Of a stretch of 64,000 nucleotides of DNA, positions 32,208 to 44,240 are shown piece after piece. How positions within the stretch are numbered: position 1 is the first letter of the stretch; every line of letters starts with the position of its first letter. The stretch is taken from positions 682,001-746,000 of the forward strand of contig OZ251247.1 of assembly GCA_965240325.2 (NCBI GenBank), read 5' to 3'. The notes under the pieces were generated by a model, which was given only the letters and a program-made list of their open reading frames with translations, had not been told where the DNA came from and ran no database searches. The stretch is from Rebecca billardiae RCC1528 (Eukaryota; Haptophyta). Position numbers and translations under genes: made by a program.

Positions 32208-35200
32208 ATGACGACGCGCATGGCGCGCACGGGCCCCGACGAGCCCGGCGCCGCCGCGGCGCCGCCGCCGCGGCGCCGTGGGCCACGCCTGGACCCGCCG
32301 GACTGGCTGCGCGAGCCGCGCGCGCTCCTCGCCCTCGCCCTCGCCCTCGCGTTCCAGGGGCTACTGCTGTGGCTTAGCCGAGCGGACGCGGCCGCGCGCG
32401 CGCGCGCCGTGCGCGCGGGCGTGCAGTCGCTCGCGGACGCGTACGCGCACGACATGCTGCGGCAGGTGCGCCTCGCCGCCTCCTCCACCTGGGCGCTCGC
32501 CTCGCTCGCCGAGCTCGAGGGCCCCGAATTATCCGACGCGAAGTTCAGCGCGTTTGCCGAGACGCTGGTGGGTTTGCACGAGGGCGTAACGGCGCTGCAG
32601 CTCTCGCCGTACGGCCGCGTGCAGTTCGTGTACCCGCACGACGCGTACACGCACGAGATGCTCGGCGTCTCGCTCTTCCACCAGCCCACGCTCCGCGCGG
32701 GCGCGCTCGCGTCCCTCGCGCTGTATCCAAACGTAACCGTGACTCTGGTGGGCCCCCAGGCGCTGGTTGGCGGCGGCGTGGGCGTGATCGCGCGGCGGCC
32801 GGTGTACACGGCGTGGGCGCCGCGCGTCGCGCCGCTCCAGCGGTACTACACCGACCGCGTCACCGGCGAGGTGCACGAGCTCGACTGCAGCACCGCGCGC
32901 GCGGCCGCGGCCAACTGCACCTTTCCTGGGCCGCCGCTCTCCCGGACTCCTCCCCGCCCGGACTCGGCGCCGTGGCCGGCGGGGACGGCGGCGAAGGGCG
33001 GCTCCGCGTGGCACGGACCGCCGCCCGCCGTGCCCACCGCGCCCTCGGCGTCGCCCGCGCCGCCGCGCCGCCGGGCGGCGGCGGCGGCGCAGCAGCAGCC
33101 GCCGCCGGGCGCGGACGACGACGGCGACGGCGGGCTGCCCGAGCAGCCGGCGCAGCCGACGCACCTGTGGGCGTTCGCCACCGCGATCCTGCGCGTGGAC
33201 GACCTGCTCCGCCCGCTCTCGCTCGAGCGACTGCACGCGGCGTCGGGCGCGCAGCCGCCGCCGCCGCCGTCTGGCCGCGCGGGCGCGGCCGCGGACGGGG
33301 CGGGCTCCCGGACTGGCGCCTCCCGGACTCGCGCGCCGTCGGGGTGGCACCAGCACAACGTGGACGGCGTGACGGCGTTCAGCTGGCAGCTGCGTGCGGT
33401 GCCGGCGCACCCGTCGCTCGCGGCCGTGCCCGCACTCCGCCGCGGCATCTTTGCGCATAGTCCGGACGCTCCGCCAAAAGTCCGGCTGGAGAGTCCGGTG
33501 GTCGCCGAGTTCTCGCTGCACGGCGGCGACGGCGGGCCGGAGCAGCGCGCGGCGGCGGCGGCGGCGCACGGCGGCCCGGGCGCGGCGGGCGCGGCCCGGC
33601 TGGCCGCCCTGCGCAGCACGGTCCGGGGCAAGAGTCCGGGGCCGCAGCTGCGGCCGGTCGTGCCGTCGGCGCGCGCCGCGCCCGAGGGCGGCGGCGGCGC
33701 GGACGGCGTGCTGCGGCAGCCGCCGCGCGCGCCGCCGCACGCGGGCGCCGCGCCGCCGAGCGCCACCGCCGCCGCCGGCCCGCGCTGGCAGCTGCTGCTC
33801 GCGCCCGCGGGCGGCTGGGAGGCGGCCGCCCGGGAGCGTTCCGGACATGTCCGGGAAGTTTCCGGACTGGCGGCGGTGGCGGGCGTGGGGATGGGTGCGC
33901 TCGTGCTGGGCAGCCTGGGCTCGACGCACCGGCGCCGGCGCGCGCTGCAGGCCGCGCGCGCCGCGGTGCTGCACGACCAGGTGCGCGAGATTGCAATCTC
34001 CCCTCTGCCCCCCTCCGCGCGCGCGGCAGCGTCAGCGCGGCCGGCGGCGCGCGCGCGCGCCGCGCGCGCGCGCGCGCGCGCTCACGCGCGCGTGCGCGCG
34101 GCGCGCGTGCGCGCGCGTGCGCAGGTGGGCACCGCGCTCGCCCGGATCGACGCGCTCCTCGCGCCGCTCACGCTCGTCAGCGCGGCGCACCTCCTCGCCC
34201 TCGGCCGCCTCTGCTCGCGCGAGGAGATTCAATCTCGCGACGCGCGGATGCTGCTGACACTGCCCACCGCCGGGCCGCAGCTCGAGGCGTTCCTCGCGGA
34301 CCAGGCGGTGGAGACGGTCTTCTTCTCGCACCAGGTGGGCGCGCCCGCGCGTGCGCGTGCGCGCGCGCGCGCCGCCTGTGCCTCGGAGCACGCTCGAGCT
34401 CGAGTCTTCGTCCATGCGCGCTTGCTCTGTGTCTTGCTGATGTGTTGTGTGTGTTTGTAGTTTGAGTGTTGTGTGTGTTTGTAGTTTGAGTGTTTGTTTT
34501 AGGGTGAGGGTGAGGGTGTTAGGGAGGGCTAGGGGTATTGTGCTGAGTGTGTGCTATATTGTTGGTGTGTTGATTCGCGCATTGCACTCGTTGCGGTTGG
34601 TTCCGTCGACGCGGTGCGCATGCGCGCACTGGCGCTGCGCCGCACCGCCGAGACCCCGGCACGCGCGCGGTGTGCTGTGCGCGCGTATGTCTGGCTGGCG
34701 GCGCGGCGCGTGTGCCGGCACTCGCGCGCCGGGCCGACCCGTCGCCGGAGCCGACGCCGCGCGCTGCGCCACCGCCCGCAACCGTGCCGGCCCTAACCCT
34801 AACCCTAACCACCCCAACCCTAACCCTACCCCGCCCCAACCCTAACCCTACCCCGCCGCGCCGCAGTGGCTCTCCTACTCGTCGCCCGACTCGGAGTCGC
34901 TGGAGCACTGGGCCGCGATGATGCGCGCGCTCGGCGCGATCTCGCGCGCGAGCCGTACCCCGCTTACCCGCATTTACTGCTGGGTGGACTACTCGTGCTG
35001 CGACCAGCTGTCGCCCGAGGTGCAGCGGCTGACGATCGCGAGCCTCCCGGTGATCGCCTCGCGCCTCAAGTGGTTCGTCGCGGTGACCCCCGCCGCGACG
35101 CACGCCGACACGCGCGTGCGGTGCGACCGGAGCAGCTACCACCAGGTGCGCGGCGTGTGCGCTGCGTGTGCGCTGCGTGTGCGCGGCGTGTGCGGGCGTG

Positions 35201-36923
35201 TGCGTGGCGTGTGCGCGGCGTGTGCGCGGCGTGGCGTGGCGTGTGCGTGGCGTGTGCGCGGCGTGTGCGCGGCGTGTGCGCGTTTTGTGCGGGCGGGTGT
35301 GTGTGCGGCGTGTGCGGGCGGGCGTGCGCGCGGCGTGTGCGGGCGGGTGTGTGTGCGGCGTGCGCGCGGCGGGTGCGCCAAGCCGCGCGGCCCGGGGCCA
35401 GTGCCCTGCGCGCGCGCGCGCGTGCGCGTCTATGCCTCCCCCTGCGCGCGCGGCGCGGTCCGTTGGGTGTCCGGCGCGCGCGGACGTGGCAGCCCGTGCC
35501 GACGGCTGCCGCTGCTGCTGCCACTGCCGCGCGCGCGGCCGCGCCACCGGCGCCTCGCTCACACGCGCCGCGCCCCACCCGACCCTGCGGTCACGCGGCG
35601 GTTACGCGACGGTTACGCCGACCCAGCGGTGCTGGTGCCGCGCGGAGATGATGGCGCACTGGGTGCACCGCGGCGCCGGCCACATGTACTACGCCACAGG
35701 CGAGGCGGAGGAGGAGGCGGCGGAGGGCGGTGGTGCAGAGGGCAGCGTGCGCGATGGCGCGTGCGGCGGCGGCCATGCTGACGGCGGCCATGCTGGCGGC
35801 GGCCATGCTGACGGCGGCCATGCTGACGGCGGCCATGCTGGCGGCGGCCATGCTGACGGCGGCCATGCTGGCGGCGGCCATGCTGGCGGCGGCCATGCTG
35901 ACGGCGGCTGGCAGGGCTGGGAGAGCCCGCCGTCGGACGACGAGGCGCCGCTCTGGCCGGAGCACGGGGGCCAAGCTGGCGGCGGCCATGCTGACGGCGG
36001 CCATGCTGACGGCGGCCATGCTGACGGCGCGTCCAGGTGGGCCAGCCGGAAGGACAGCCTCGGCCTCGGCGCGCCGTCAGCATGGCCGCCGCCAGCATGG
36101 CCGCCGCCGGCCGAGCACACCGCCGCGGCGTGCGACGACGGCGCGCGGCGCGCGGGGCGGCCGCGCGGCGCGGGGGACGGCGCCGCAGCCGCCACGGCGG
36201 CTGGCGCGCGCGGACCGCCGCGGCTCGGCCGCGCGCTCGCGCCCATGGCTGCGGACAGCGGCGGTGGCGGCGGCGGCGAGGGACCCTGGCGAGACGGCGG
36301 CGGCGGAGGTGGCGGCGGCGGCTGCGCCGACACCAGCGGCGCCGCGTCCGGTCCTGGCGCGGGCGCGTCCGACGAGCCGTCCGCAGGCGCGCATCACTCC
36401 GCTGCCGCCGGCGCGCACGCGCACGGCCCCGCCGCCGCGGCCGCGCAGCAGCCGCAGCACGACGACTCCTTCGCCGATTTCTCCGCCCTCGGGATTTCGG
36501 CCGAGTTCATCTGCGCGGTGCACGTGTTCTCCGGCGAGCTCACGTGCTGCGCGCGCGGCCACCCCGAGGGCGCGCCGTGCGACCGCGAGCTGCTGGTGGT
36601 GCCGATGCTGTCGCTGCTGGCCAAGCTGTACCTCTCACTGCTGCAGGGGCGCGCTGGGCCAGAGGGAGCGGGGACGGGGGGCGTGACGGCTGCGGGGGGG
36701 CAGCCCCTCGCGCTGCTGCAGGGCCGCGCTGGGCCGGAGGCGGAGGCGGGGGCGGGGGGCGTGACGGGCGGCGGGAGGCGCCCCCCCGCGCTGCGGTGTC
36801 CGGCTGGGCCAGAGGCGGAGGCGGGGGGCGCCAGTGGCGGGGAGGAGGAGGGCGCGGGGAAGGGCCGGGCGCGTGCGGCGCCCGCCGACGACGCCGCTGG
36901 GTGCGGCGCGCTTGCGCCGCCCG

Positions 36924-36955
<32 letters not shown>

Positions 36956-38890
36956 CACGGTGGCGGCGGCGACGGCGGCGGCGGCGCGCACACGCTGAGC
37001 GCAGCGCTTGCCGCGCCGATCGCGCGCATCGTCACGGCGCGCGCCGCGAGCCTGCTGCCGCACTCGTTCGAGTACAGCCGCCCCGACGGCTCGCGCGAGC
37101 TGCGGCCATTGTTCGGGGACCTCCCGGCCGCGCTCGAGCTCACGCTCGCGCCCGGACTTTCCCCGGACTTTCTCGAGGCGCAGCTGCGGCGGCTGAGTCC
37201 GGGCACGCCGGTCGCCGGCGTCGCGGCGGTCGGGCTGGTGGCCGGCGGGCACGCGGCGGCGTCCGCGGCGGCAGCGGCCGCGGCGGTGCCGCAGCCGTAC
37301 GCGCGCGAGGGCGCCGCCGAGCCCGCCGGCGGTTACGCCGGCGGTTACGCCGGCGGCCGCCTTGGGCGCGAGGCGGGCGCGAGCGGCGCGGGCGCGGCCG
37401 CGAGCGGCGCGGGCGCGGCCGCGGGCGCCGCGCCCGCGCGGGCGGGCTCAGGCGGCGCCGAGCCGCCCGACGGCGGCGGGTGCAGCGGCGACGGCGCCGG
37501 CGGCGGAGGCGCGCCGAGCGGCGGCAGCAGCTTCAAAGGCGGCAGCAGCTCCCTGGGGGGCCTGGGGGGCGGCGGGAGTGGCGCAGGCAGCTTCCGCCGC
37601 GCGCCCGCGGCCTCGTGCCGCGCGCAGTGGCTGGCGGAGCAGCACGCGGCGCAGTCGCCCGACACGACGCGGCGTGTGCGCGTGGCGCTGGTGCGGCAGC
37701 CGCCGCCGCCGCCGCCGCCGCTGCCGCCGCCGCTGCCGACGCCGGTGGCGACGCCAAAGCCGGCGCAGGCGGTGGGTCGGGACGGCGGCCGCGCGGCGCG
37801 GCGCGGCGCGGCGGGCAGCGGCGCGCGGCCCTCAGCCGCAGCCGCAGCCGCCACCGCAGACGCCGCCGCCGACGACGACGGCAGTGGCAGCAGCGGCGCA
37901 GAGGCGGAGGAGCCTCCTGATTGGCGCGTCGGCGCAGCAGCCAATCCGGGGCGGCGGGCCCGGCTAGGCGAGGAGGAGCCAATCAGAGGCGGCGGCGGTG
38001 GGAGGGCCCTCGGGGAGATCGAGCGGGAGATCGAAAGGCAGCGGCTGGCGAGGCGGCGGCGGCACACCCACGAGCTGGACGGCAAGAGCCTCGGCGGCGG
38101 CGGGTGCGCCGGCGGAGGCGCCGACGGCGGCGACGAGGCCGGCCGGGCCGAGGCTCAGGCCGCCCTGCGCGGCGGCGGCGGTCGGGGCGGCGCCGCCGGC
38201 GCCGCCACGTCGTCCGTGCCGGCGCGCGCCGGCTCGCCGGGGCAGCAGAGTCCGGGGCAGCAGAGTCCGGGCGGCGCACGGAGCGATGGCGGCGTGCGCT
38301 CCGCCGAGCCGGCGAGCCCGGCGCCGGCCGCGTGCCGCGCGGCGGCGCTCTGCTCCGCGGCCGCGGCCGCGCGCGCCTCCTGCTGGGCCACCGAAGAGAT
38401 GACGTGCGGAGGCGCGCGCGCCGGCGGCGCCGGCGCTGGCGCGTGCGGCGGTGGCGGTGGCAGCGTGCTCGGGCGCGCGGCGGCCATGGCTGCTGGGCGT
38501 GACGGGAGGCGTGGCGGCGGGGGTTCGGCGGGCAGCGGCGGCGATCAGCGCTCGATGCTCGCGCGCTCCGCCTCCTTCGTCGCCCTCGGCTCCCTCGGCC
38601 TCGCGGGCAGCCTCGCCGGACTCGGGCTCGGGCTCGGCGGCAGCTGGCGGCGGCCTGGCGGCGGCGCGGCTGGCGGCGCCGCGGCCGGTGGCGGCGCCGC
38701 CGGTGGCGGCGCGGACTCTGGCACAGCGGCCGCGGCGCCGGCGGATGGAGCCGCCGACGAGGACGACGGGAGCGGTCGGAACAGGGACTCCAGCGCGTGT
38801 GGGCACGCCGCGCGGCGCCGCGCGCGGCGGCGCAGCCACAGCTCGCCCTCTGCGCTCGCCAGGCTCCGGCAGCACGCCGCGCTCGCGTGA
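32208..38890 (+). CDS. Giant membrane protein: CHASE-like sensor plus SHQW TIR-like domain
   Basis: Exons: 32208-33980, 34125-34334, 34867-35145, 35627-38890 (1841 residues, all phase 0). A first membrane segment (ALLALALALAFQGLLLWL) is followed by a CHASE-like extracellular region with LQLSPYGRVQFVYP, then IARRPVY; a second segment (LAAVAGVGMGALVLGSL) lies at about residue 550. CHASE domains sense small ligands in receptors. Across the exon 2/3 junction is VFFSHQ-WLSYSSPDSES, then IYCWVDYSCCDQLSPEVQ, and in exon 4 RCWCRAEMMAHW. These are hallmarks of the SHxW (TIR-like) domain found in algal proteins. A Gly/Ala-rich region with a His-Ala-Asp-Gly minisatellite separates this from VFSGELTCCARGHPEG. 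No kinase domain is seen. The last 800 residues are low complexity. Start MTTRMARTG is the first ATG; MARTG at 32220 is also possible. Confidence 0.75.
34499..34535. repeat. Degenerate TTAGGG-like tract in intron 2 of the CHASE gene
   Basis: TTTTAGGGTGAGGGTGAGGG is followed by GTTAGGG and GGCTAGGGG variants. It is G-strand oriented on the plus strand. Confidence 0.55.
34792..34858. repeat. Telomere-like CCCTAA tract ending at an exon
   Basis: Several CCCTAACCCTAACC runs are interspersed with CCCCGCCC, ending just before the acceptor of exon 3 at 34866. They supply the pyrimidine-rich tract of that 3' splice site. Orientation is opposite to the tract at 34499, in the same intron. Confidence 0.75.
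35765..36110 (+). repeat. In-frame GGCCATGCTG minisatellite in exon 4
   Basis: About nine 15-bp units with the core GGCGGCCATGCTG run at 35768-35910, and more at 35975-36030, encoding alternating Gly-Gly-His-Ala-Asp/Gly. At about 36078-36105 the same core appears in the other orientation (CAGCATGGCCGCCGC), encoding different residues. The core also occurs in the anoctamin gene, exon 11 (17640-17710) and intron 4 (13214-13262). Confidence 0.85.
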
Positions 38891-39158
38891 CGTCTAATTC
38901 CGCCTGCTACAAATCCTTTTTCGTCATCGACCCATCGTGAAATATTAACGACGTGGTATGCAACGGGCAGGCGTCAGAGTCAGCAAGCTGTAGCAGCAGA
39001 TCGAGCAGCAGAGACAAACACCAGGATCAAATTAATGAAAACCACCGCAGCATTGTCGTCGCCGATTCGTCGCGCCAGCCGCGGCCAACCGTCAACACCG
39101 CTCGCCAGTCCCCCACCCGCCGCCTTCGGCTACATTTTGACGAGAGCGGGGACGACGG

Positions 39159-40661
39159 ATGGCGCGCACTGAGCGTCGCGGGCTCGCCGCCGCGGCGACG
39201 CGACAGCTGGCTGACCTGCCCCCCGAGATCATCGAGCGCGTGCTGACCGTCCTGCCGCCGCGGGACCTCGCCGCGGCCAACGCCACCTCGCGCCTCTTCC
39301 GCGGCGCGCCCGGTGGCCGCTCGCCTGTCGAGCACGCGCTGCGCGCACGAGCGCGCGCGCGCGGGCACGAGCGCGCTCTTCCGGCGGCGCTGCCTCCCGA
39401 AGTGTGCAGCTGGAAGGAGGAGCTCTTTGCACGCGAATGCATGGCCGCGTGTGTGCGTGCGCATGCGGCCGTCGTCTCGTGCGGCTACGGCTTCAGCGCG
39501 TTTGTGGACGCGGAGGGCGGGCTGCACACGTGCGGCGACGAGGAGGCGTGGGACGAGGTCGGACAGTGGACGGGCGAGTATCGGGCGCACATGGCTACCG
39601 GTCACCCTGGTGTGCCGGCCGTACGCGTGCCGACGCGCGTGCCCTCGCTCTCCGCGGTGCGCGTCCGTTCTGTGGCGGCCGGCCACTGGCACCTGCTCGC
39701 GCTGAGCGACGCCGGTGCCGTGTACGGCTGCGGCGACAATATGTACGGCCAGCTCGGGCTGGGCAACCGAGAGGTTCGGTCATCCTTCGCTTCGGTCGCC
39801 GTACCTCGTGGCGCGCTGGTCGTGGGCATCGCCGCTGGAGGCGACCACAGCCTCGCGCTCAGCGCTGCTGGCTGCGCGTACAGCTGGGGCCGCAACCACT
39901 GCGGCCAGCTCGGCCACGGCGACACGGAGCAGCGGTGGGAGCCGACGTGCATCGAGGCGCTGGACGGCGTGCGCGTGGGGGGTGTGGCTGCAGCGTCTAT
40001 GCACTCGCTACTGCTCTCTGCACAAGGCGCCGTCTACTCGTGCGGCCAAGGCTACTACGGCCGGCTCGGCCACGGCGACGAGCAGCATCAGCACACGCCG
40101 AGGCGCATCGAGGCGCTGGACGGCGTGCGCGCCGTGCACGTGAGTGCGGGCCGTGATCACAGCCTGGTGGTGGACACAGCGGGTGCTATGCACGCGTTTG
40201 GCGAGGATCGCGGTGGGGAGCTTGGACACGGCGATGGCTCTGGACGGCTCGAGCCCGCGCGCATCGAGGCCCTGGCTGGCGTCAACGTTGTACGTGCGTG
40301 CGCCAGCTCCGGCAGCAGCGCGGTGCTGGGAGCGGATGGCAGCGTGCACACGTTCGGGGACAACGAGCACGGCCAGCTGGGCTACGCTCACATTCGCATT
40401 CCCAACCTTGGTTTCTTGCTCCCTGGTCCCGGCGGTCGTGCCCGGCTCCCTGCTCGCGTGCACGCCCTCGCGCACACGCGACTGGTGGGCTGCTCGCTGG
40501 GCAGCGCCCAGATGCTTCTCGTTGGCGCAGATGGAGCAGTCTACGCGTGCGGCCGGCGGACTGCAGCGCTTGGCATCGGCGTGAGCTGTGCGGGGGGTGC
40601 CTCTGACGTCGTCCACAACCCCACTTGCATCCTCCAGCTGCCGCGCGTGGAGGGATGCTGA
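39159..40661 (+). CDS. F-box/RCC1-repeat protein
   Basis: This single-exon gene encodes 500 residues, starting MARTERRGLAAAATR, with the F-box LADLPPEIIERVLTVLPPRD. Blades: VYGCGDNMYGQLGLGN, AYSWGRNHCGQLGHGD, VYSCGQGYYGRLGHGD, MHAFGEDRGGELGHGD and HTFGDNEHGQLGYAH. The tail is PTCILQLPRVEGC. It lies 268 bp downstream of the CHASE-SHQW gene on the same strand, in a short AT-richer spacer. In the C-terminal third, a loop IRIPNLGFLLPGPGGRA is longer than in the other copies. Confidence 0.92.
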   Translation: MARTERRGLAAAATRQLADLPPEIIERVLTVLPPRDLAAANATSRLFRGAPGGRSPVEHALRARARARGHERALPAALPPEVCSWKEELFARECMAACVRAHAAVVSCGYGFSAFVDAEGGLHTCGDEEAWDEVGQWTGEYRAHMATGHPGVPAVRVPTRVPSLSAVRVRSVAAGHWHLLALSDAGAVYGCGDNMYGQLGLGNREVRSSFASVAVPRGALVVGIAAGGDHSLALSAAGCAYSWGRNHCGQLGHGDTEQRWEPTCIEALDGVRVGGVAAASMHSLLLSAQGAVYSCGQGYYGRLGHGDEQHQHTPRRIEALDGVRAVHVSAGRDHSLVVDTAGAMHAFGEDRGGELGHGDGSGRLEPARIEALAGVNVVRACASSGSSAVLGADGSVHTFGDNEHGQLGYAHIRIPNLGFLLPGPGGRARLPARVHALAHTRLVGCSLGSAQMLLVGADGAVYACGRRTAALGIGVSCAGGASDVVHNPTCILQLPRVEGC

Positions 40662-41809
40662 GGCAGCGCACGCTGCACCGCCGAGTGTCCCCGCGCCGGC
40701 CGGCGGCATGACGCGCGCGCAGTCCGAGATGACGAGTAAATAGTATGATGGCTATAGCAGTACAGTAGCAGCAGCAGTCGTATAGTATAGTATTACGACT
40801 AGACGAGCAGGGATGACGAGAGATCGATCGATCGCGGACGCGACCAGGTCCAGCTGTAGCTAGCTCCCTCCGCGCGGCTCCGGGACCCGCGTCGTCATGC
40901 ACTGACACCGGCCACCGGGTCCGGGTGGCGCGCCGCCGACTAGCCGTCTCATCAGGCACCGGCCCGGCAATCTCGGACTGACTGCCGCGCGTACTGGCTC
41001 GTCGCCAGTGGTTACTGCTATGCCGTTACCGGCGCGGCGTCAATCGACTAGTGCGCGCTGACGACTAGTCTGCTGCTAGCTAGTAGTCGTCGTAATCGTC
41101 ACGTCGTCGTCGTCACTGGATCAGGATGACAGTGTGACGGCGATATCCGGGACGAGTATAGTCAGACGACTCTATATCGTCGCTGTCGTATTACTCTTAT
41201 ATTTATTGTAGGATGGCCGCCGCCGCGCATATATATTGACGATGATGACGATGATGCGCAGCAGATCGCGAATAAGTCCCGCCGGCAGTACTCGCCGACG
41301 ATATCAGAGCAGCAGCACAGTCAGGCCGCGCCACGCCTCGCCGGTCCGTACCGGTACTACGGTCAGTAAGCTAGTCAGCGGATCACTACTCAATATACTT
41401 CAAATATATAATATATCGCCTCTGGCGGCGCGGCCCAGTAGAGTGTGGTGGATATATCTGACTCGTCTCACTATAGCCGTTCACAATCTAACACCGCGCG
41501 CGTCATCGCGACATCATGAGGTGGACGGCGCGGTCGTCACTGGCACGGTCCGGAGTGACCGATCCGACCAGCAGCAGCGCTTCTAGTATGCTGCTGACTT
41601 GCTGATATATGTCGTCTTATAATATGGCCGCGCCGATCGTCCGCCGTCTGCAGTCATCGAGTCGGCACTCAACCGACCCCGGGACAGCCGCGTCGTCGTA
41701 TATATTATATATATTATTACAAATAGTTTAAGTTCACTTAGATCGATCGTCAGCCGCATCTTATGCTCGCACTGATCAGTGAGCAGCTGATAAATAGGCA
41801 CGGCGCAGG
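40662..41809. other. Long AT-richer intergenic region between convergent genes
   Basis: This 1.15-kb stretch lies between convergent F-box (+) and lipocalin (-) genes. It has many TATATA and CGTCGTC words, for example at 41160-41240 and 41690-41725, and no recognisable coding sequence or long repeat. Confidence 0.6.
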
Positions 41810-42505
41810 TTAGGCGGCGGGGTAGGTGCAGCCCGCGTGCTCGACGGGCTGGAGCACGCTCACGTCGAACCCAAGCGCGCTCGCCGCGTCGCGCATCGCC
41901 TGCACCGCCGTCGGCCCCGGCTGCGGGTTGCGGTTGAAGAGCCACAGCCCGACGCCGTTCACCTTGACGCTGTTCAGCAAGCTCAGCGAGGAGCCGGCGA
42001 TGCACGCGCCGTTGCTCTCCGCCTTCGGCGGGCCGCCCGAGACGATGGCCCAGTCGTAGTTGGCCTCGTCCACCGCGACCACCCAGTACGGCCCGAAGAG
42101 AACCTTCTTCAGCAGGAGGCCGCGCCAGAGCCTCTTGAAGAACGATGGCCCGACGCGCAGCTTGGACTCGGCGCGCCGGCGCTCCCGGAACGTGTCGTCG
42201 GGGAAGGCGATGATGCCGCCGCCCGTTGCGTCGGTCGAGCCCACCAGCGGCCCCGTCACCGAGCCGTCGCGCGCCGAGTTGAGCACGGCGATGCCCTCCG
42301 AGTAGTCGGACGGATTCAGCGGCTCGTACTTGGCCTGCACGCAGTAGAACTGAGAGATGGGCTGATAGCCCAGCGGCTGCTGCTCCACCGCGTACCACGG
42401 CGCGCTGACGTAGCGGCCCAGGTCGAAGTCGGCCGCCGCGCTGAAGCCCGCCGGCGGGCACGACGCGCTCGCGGCGATGACGATCGGGGCGAGCACCGTC
42501 CACAT
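41810..42505 (-). CDS. Secreted lipocalin-like protein
   Basis: A 231-residue single-exon protein. MWTVLAPIVIAASASC is a typical signal peptide. The N-terminal lipocalin signature is visible as FDLGRYVSAPWYAVEQQPLG, with the conserved G-x-W-type turn, and downstream NYDWAIVSGGPP corresponds to the second structurally conserved strand region of bacterial Blc and ApoD-like lipocalins. Lipocalins bind small hydrophobic ligands such as lipids or carotenoid derivatives. Cysteines at FYCVQAKY and HAGCTYPAA could form the usual disulphide. An insertion (RERRRAESKLRVGPSFFKRL) is longer than in classical lipocalins. The ligand cannot be deduced. The nearest F-box relic begins 198 bp away on the opposite strand. 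Confidence 0.8.
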   Translation of the reverse strand: MWTVLAPIVIAASASCPPAGFSAAADFDLGRYVSAPWYAVEQQPLGYQPISQFYCVQAKYEPLNPSDYSEGIAVLNSARDGSVTGPLVGSTDATGGGIIAFPDDTFRERRRAESKLRVGPSFFKRLWRGLLLKKVLFGPYWVVAVDEANYDWAIVSGGPPKAESNGACIAGSSLSLLNSVKVNGVGLWLFNRNPQPGPTAVQAMRDAASALGFDVSVLQPVEHAGCTYPAA

Positions 42506-42703
42506 GACAGGGGGCAGATGCGCCGTGATTCCTTGCAGATCAATCAGCTATCGACATTTCGATTTCGAGTTCGAACCGGTATCGCTACGTTCGCTACTGT
42601 CGCCTGCCTGAGCTGTGTGCGTCTCTTATTCTTAGTAAACTGTATCTATTCATCAGTCCGCCACGCCTTCGCGTCCTGAATCCTGACGATGAAAAGCCGC
42701 ACG

Positions 42704-44240
42704 ATGGCGGACTCGCCGGCCGACGCCACTTACAGCCATCCCATCGGCACGCCGCGCAGGCTGGAGCCGAGAAGGCGCGATGTCTGGCCGACCTACCCGT
42801 CGAGATGGTCGAGCGCGTGCTCGTCTTCCTGCAGCACCCCGCTCTACTGGCCGCCAACGCCACGGCGCGCCTCTTCCGCGGCGCGCCGGGCAGCCGCTCG
42901 CCGGTCGAGCACGCGCTCCGCGCTCGCGCGCGCGCGAGCGGGCTCGAGCGCGCCATCCCGACGGCCCTCCCGCAGGGCGCGCGCACGTGGATGGCCGAGT
43001 TGCTGGCGCTTTTGCGCATGCACGAGCTGGCGCGCGCGCACGCGGCCGTGGTCGCCTGCTCGCGCGACACGTGCACGGACTACCGTTGCTCATTCAGCGC
43101 GTTTGTGGACGCGGAGGGCGGGCTGCACACGTGTGGCGAGGAGGAGGTGCGGAGTGCGGGCGGGGAGCCGGCGGGTGAGGTCGCAGGACCACCGGCGCTG
43201 GGGCACGTGAGTGCACCTGCGGTCGTGGTGCCGACGCGGGTTGCCTCGCTCTCCGCGGTGCGCGTGGTCGCGGTGGCGGCCGGCTACCAACACCTTCTCG
43301 CGCTGAGCGATGCCGGCGCCGTGTACGGCTGCGGCAAGAACGGACCAGGCCAGCTGGGGCTGGGTGACCAGAAGACGCGTCGGTCCTTCGGGCGGATACG
43401 CGGTTTGGACGTCCATGTCGTCGCTTGCATTGCTGCGGGCGCTTTGCACAGCCTCGCGCTCACCGCCGCGGGCTGTGCGTACAGTTGGGGCTTCAATGGC
43501 TGGGGCCAGCTCGGCCACGGCGACACGGAGGAGCGGTGGGAGCCGACGCGCATCGAGGCGCTAGACGGCGTGCGCGTGGCTGGGCTTGCCTCGGGGATCA
43601 CGCACACGCTCATGCTATCCGCAAGCGGTGCTGTCTACTCGTGCATTCAGGGCTACGATGGCCAGCTCGGCCATGGCAACTACTACCCTAACCCTAACCC
43701 TACTACCAGAACCAACCTAGGCCGAGCCGCGTCGAGGCGCTCGCGGGCGTGCACGCCGTGCAAGTGAGCGCTGGCTGTGACCATAGCCTGGTAGTGGACA
43801 TGGAGGGTGGCGTGCACTCCTCCAGCTACGGCTTCAATGACTGCCTCGGCCACTGGGACACCGGCAATAGGTTCGAGCCGGCGCGCGTCGAGGCGCTGGC
43901 GGGCGTGCGCGCCGTGAGCGTCAGCTGTGGCCTCAGAATAAGCAGCGCAGTGCTGGAAGCGTACGGCGGCGTGCTCGCATCTGGGGACAACTGCTACGGC
44001 GAGCTCGGTCTGGGTGAACGGCCTCACAGAGCCTGAGTGCTGCCCATCCGCATGCAGGCTGGAGCGGGTGCGCGCGTGGTGGGCGTTGCGATCCGTGTGG
44101 CCGGCGGGTTGCGGCGCTCGGCCTCGGCGTTATTTCCGACAATATTATTCCGTGAGCGCAGGGCGACGGCATCCACACGAAGACGCCCATACATACGCGT
44201 TGCGCATCTGGGCCAGCTGCTCGGCCAGGGTCAGTGACAG
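42704..44240 (+). pseudogene. Degenerate F-box/RCC1 copy with frameshifts and a telomere-like insert
   Basis: It resembles the copy at 46544. The leader MADSPADATYSHPIG is four bases shorter than its homologue, so the start codon and the F-box (CLADLPVEMVERVLVFLQ) are in different frames. Five or so blades then read well (VYGCGKNGPGQLGLGD, AYSWGFNGWGQLGHGD, VYSCIQGYDGQLGHGN). At 43682-43703 a CCCTAACCCTAACCC tract replaces blade sequence and shifts the frame. Homology resumes at VQVSAGCDHSLVV and breaks again after GELGLGE at about 44020. Remnants of the tail (RVAHLGQLLGQGQ) reach 44237. It is a pseudogene unless the assembly is wrong at three places. Confidence 0.85.
43682..43705. repeat. 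Telomere-like tract inside RCC1 pseudogene
   Basis: CTACCCTAACCCTAACCCTA lies between two RCC1 blades where paralogues have ordinary coding sequence, and it coincides with a frame change. Confidence 0.8.

Noticed and set aside
34792-34858. A chromosome end
   Set aside because: The CCCTAA tract is short, degenerate, lies between two exons of one gene, and has genes on both sides.
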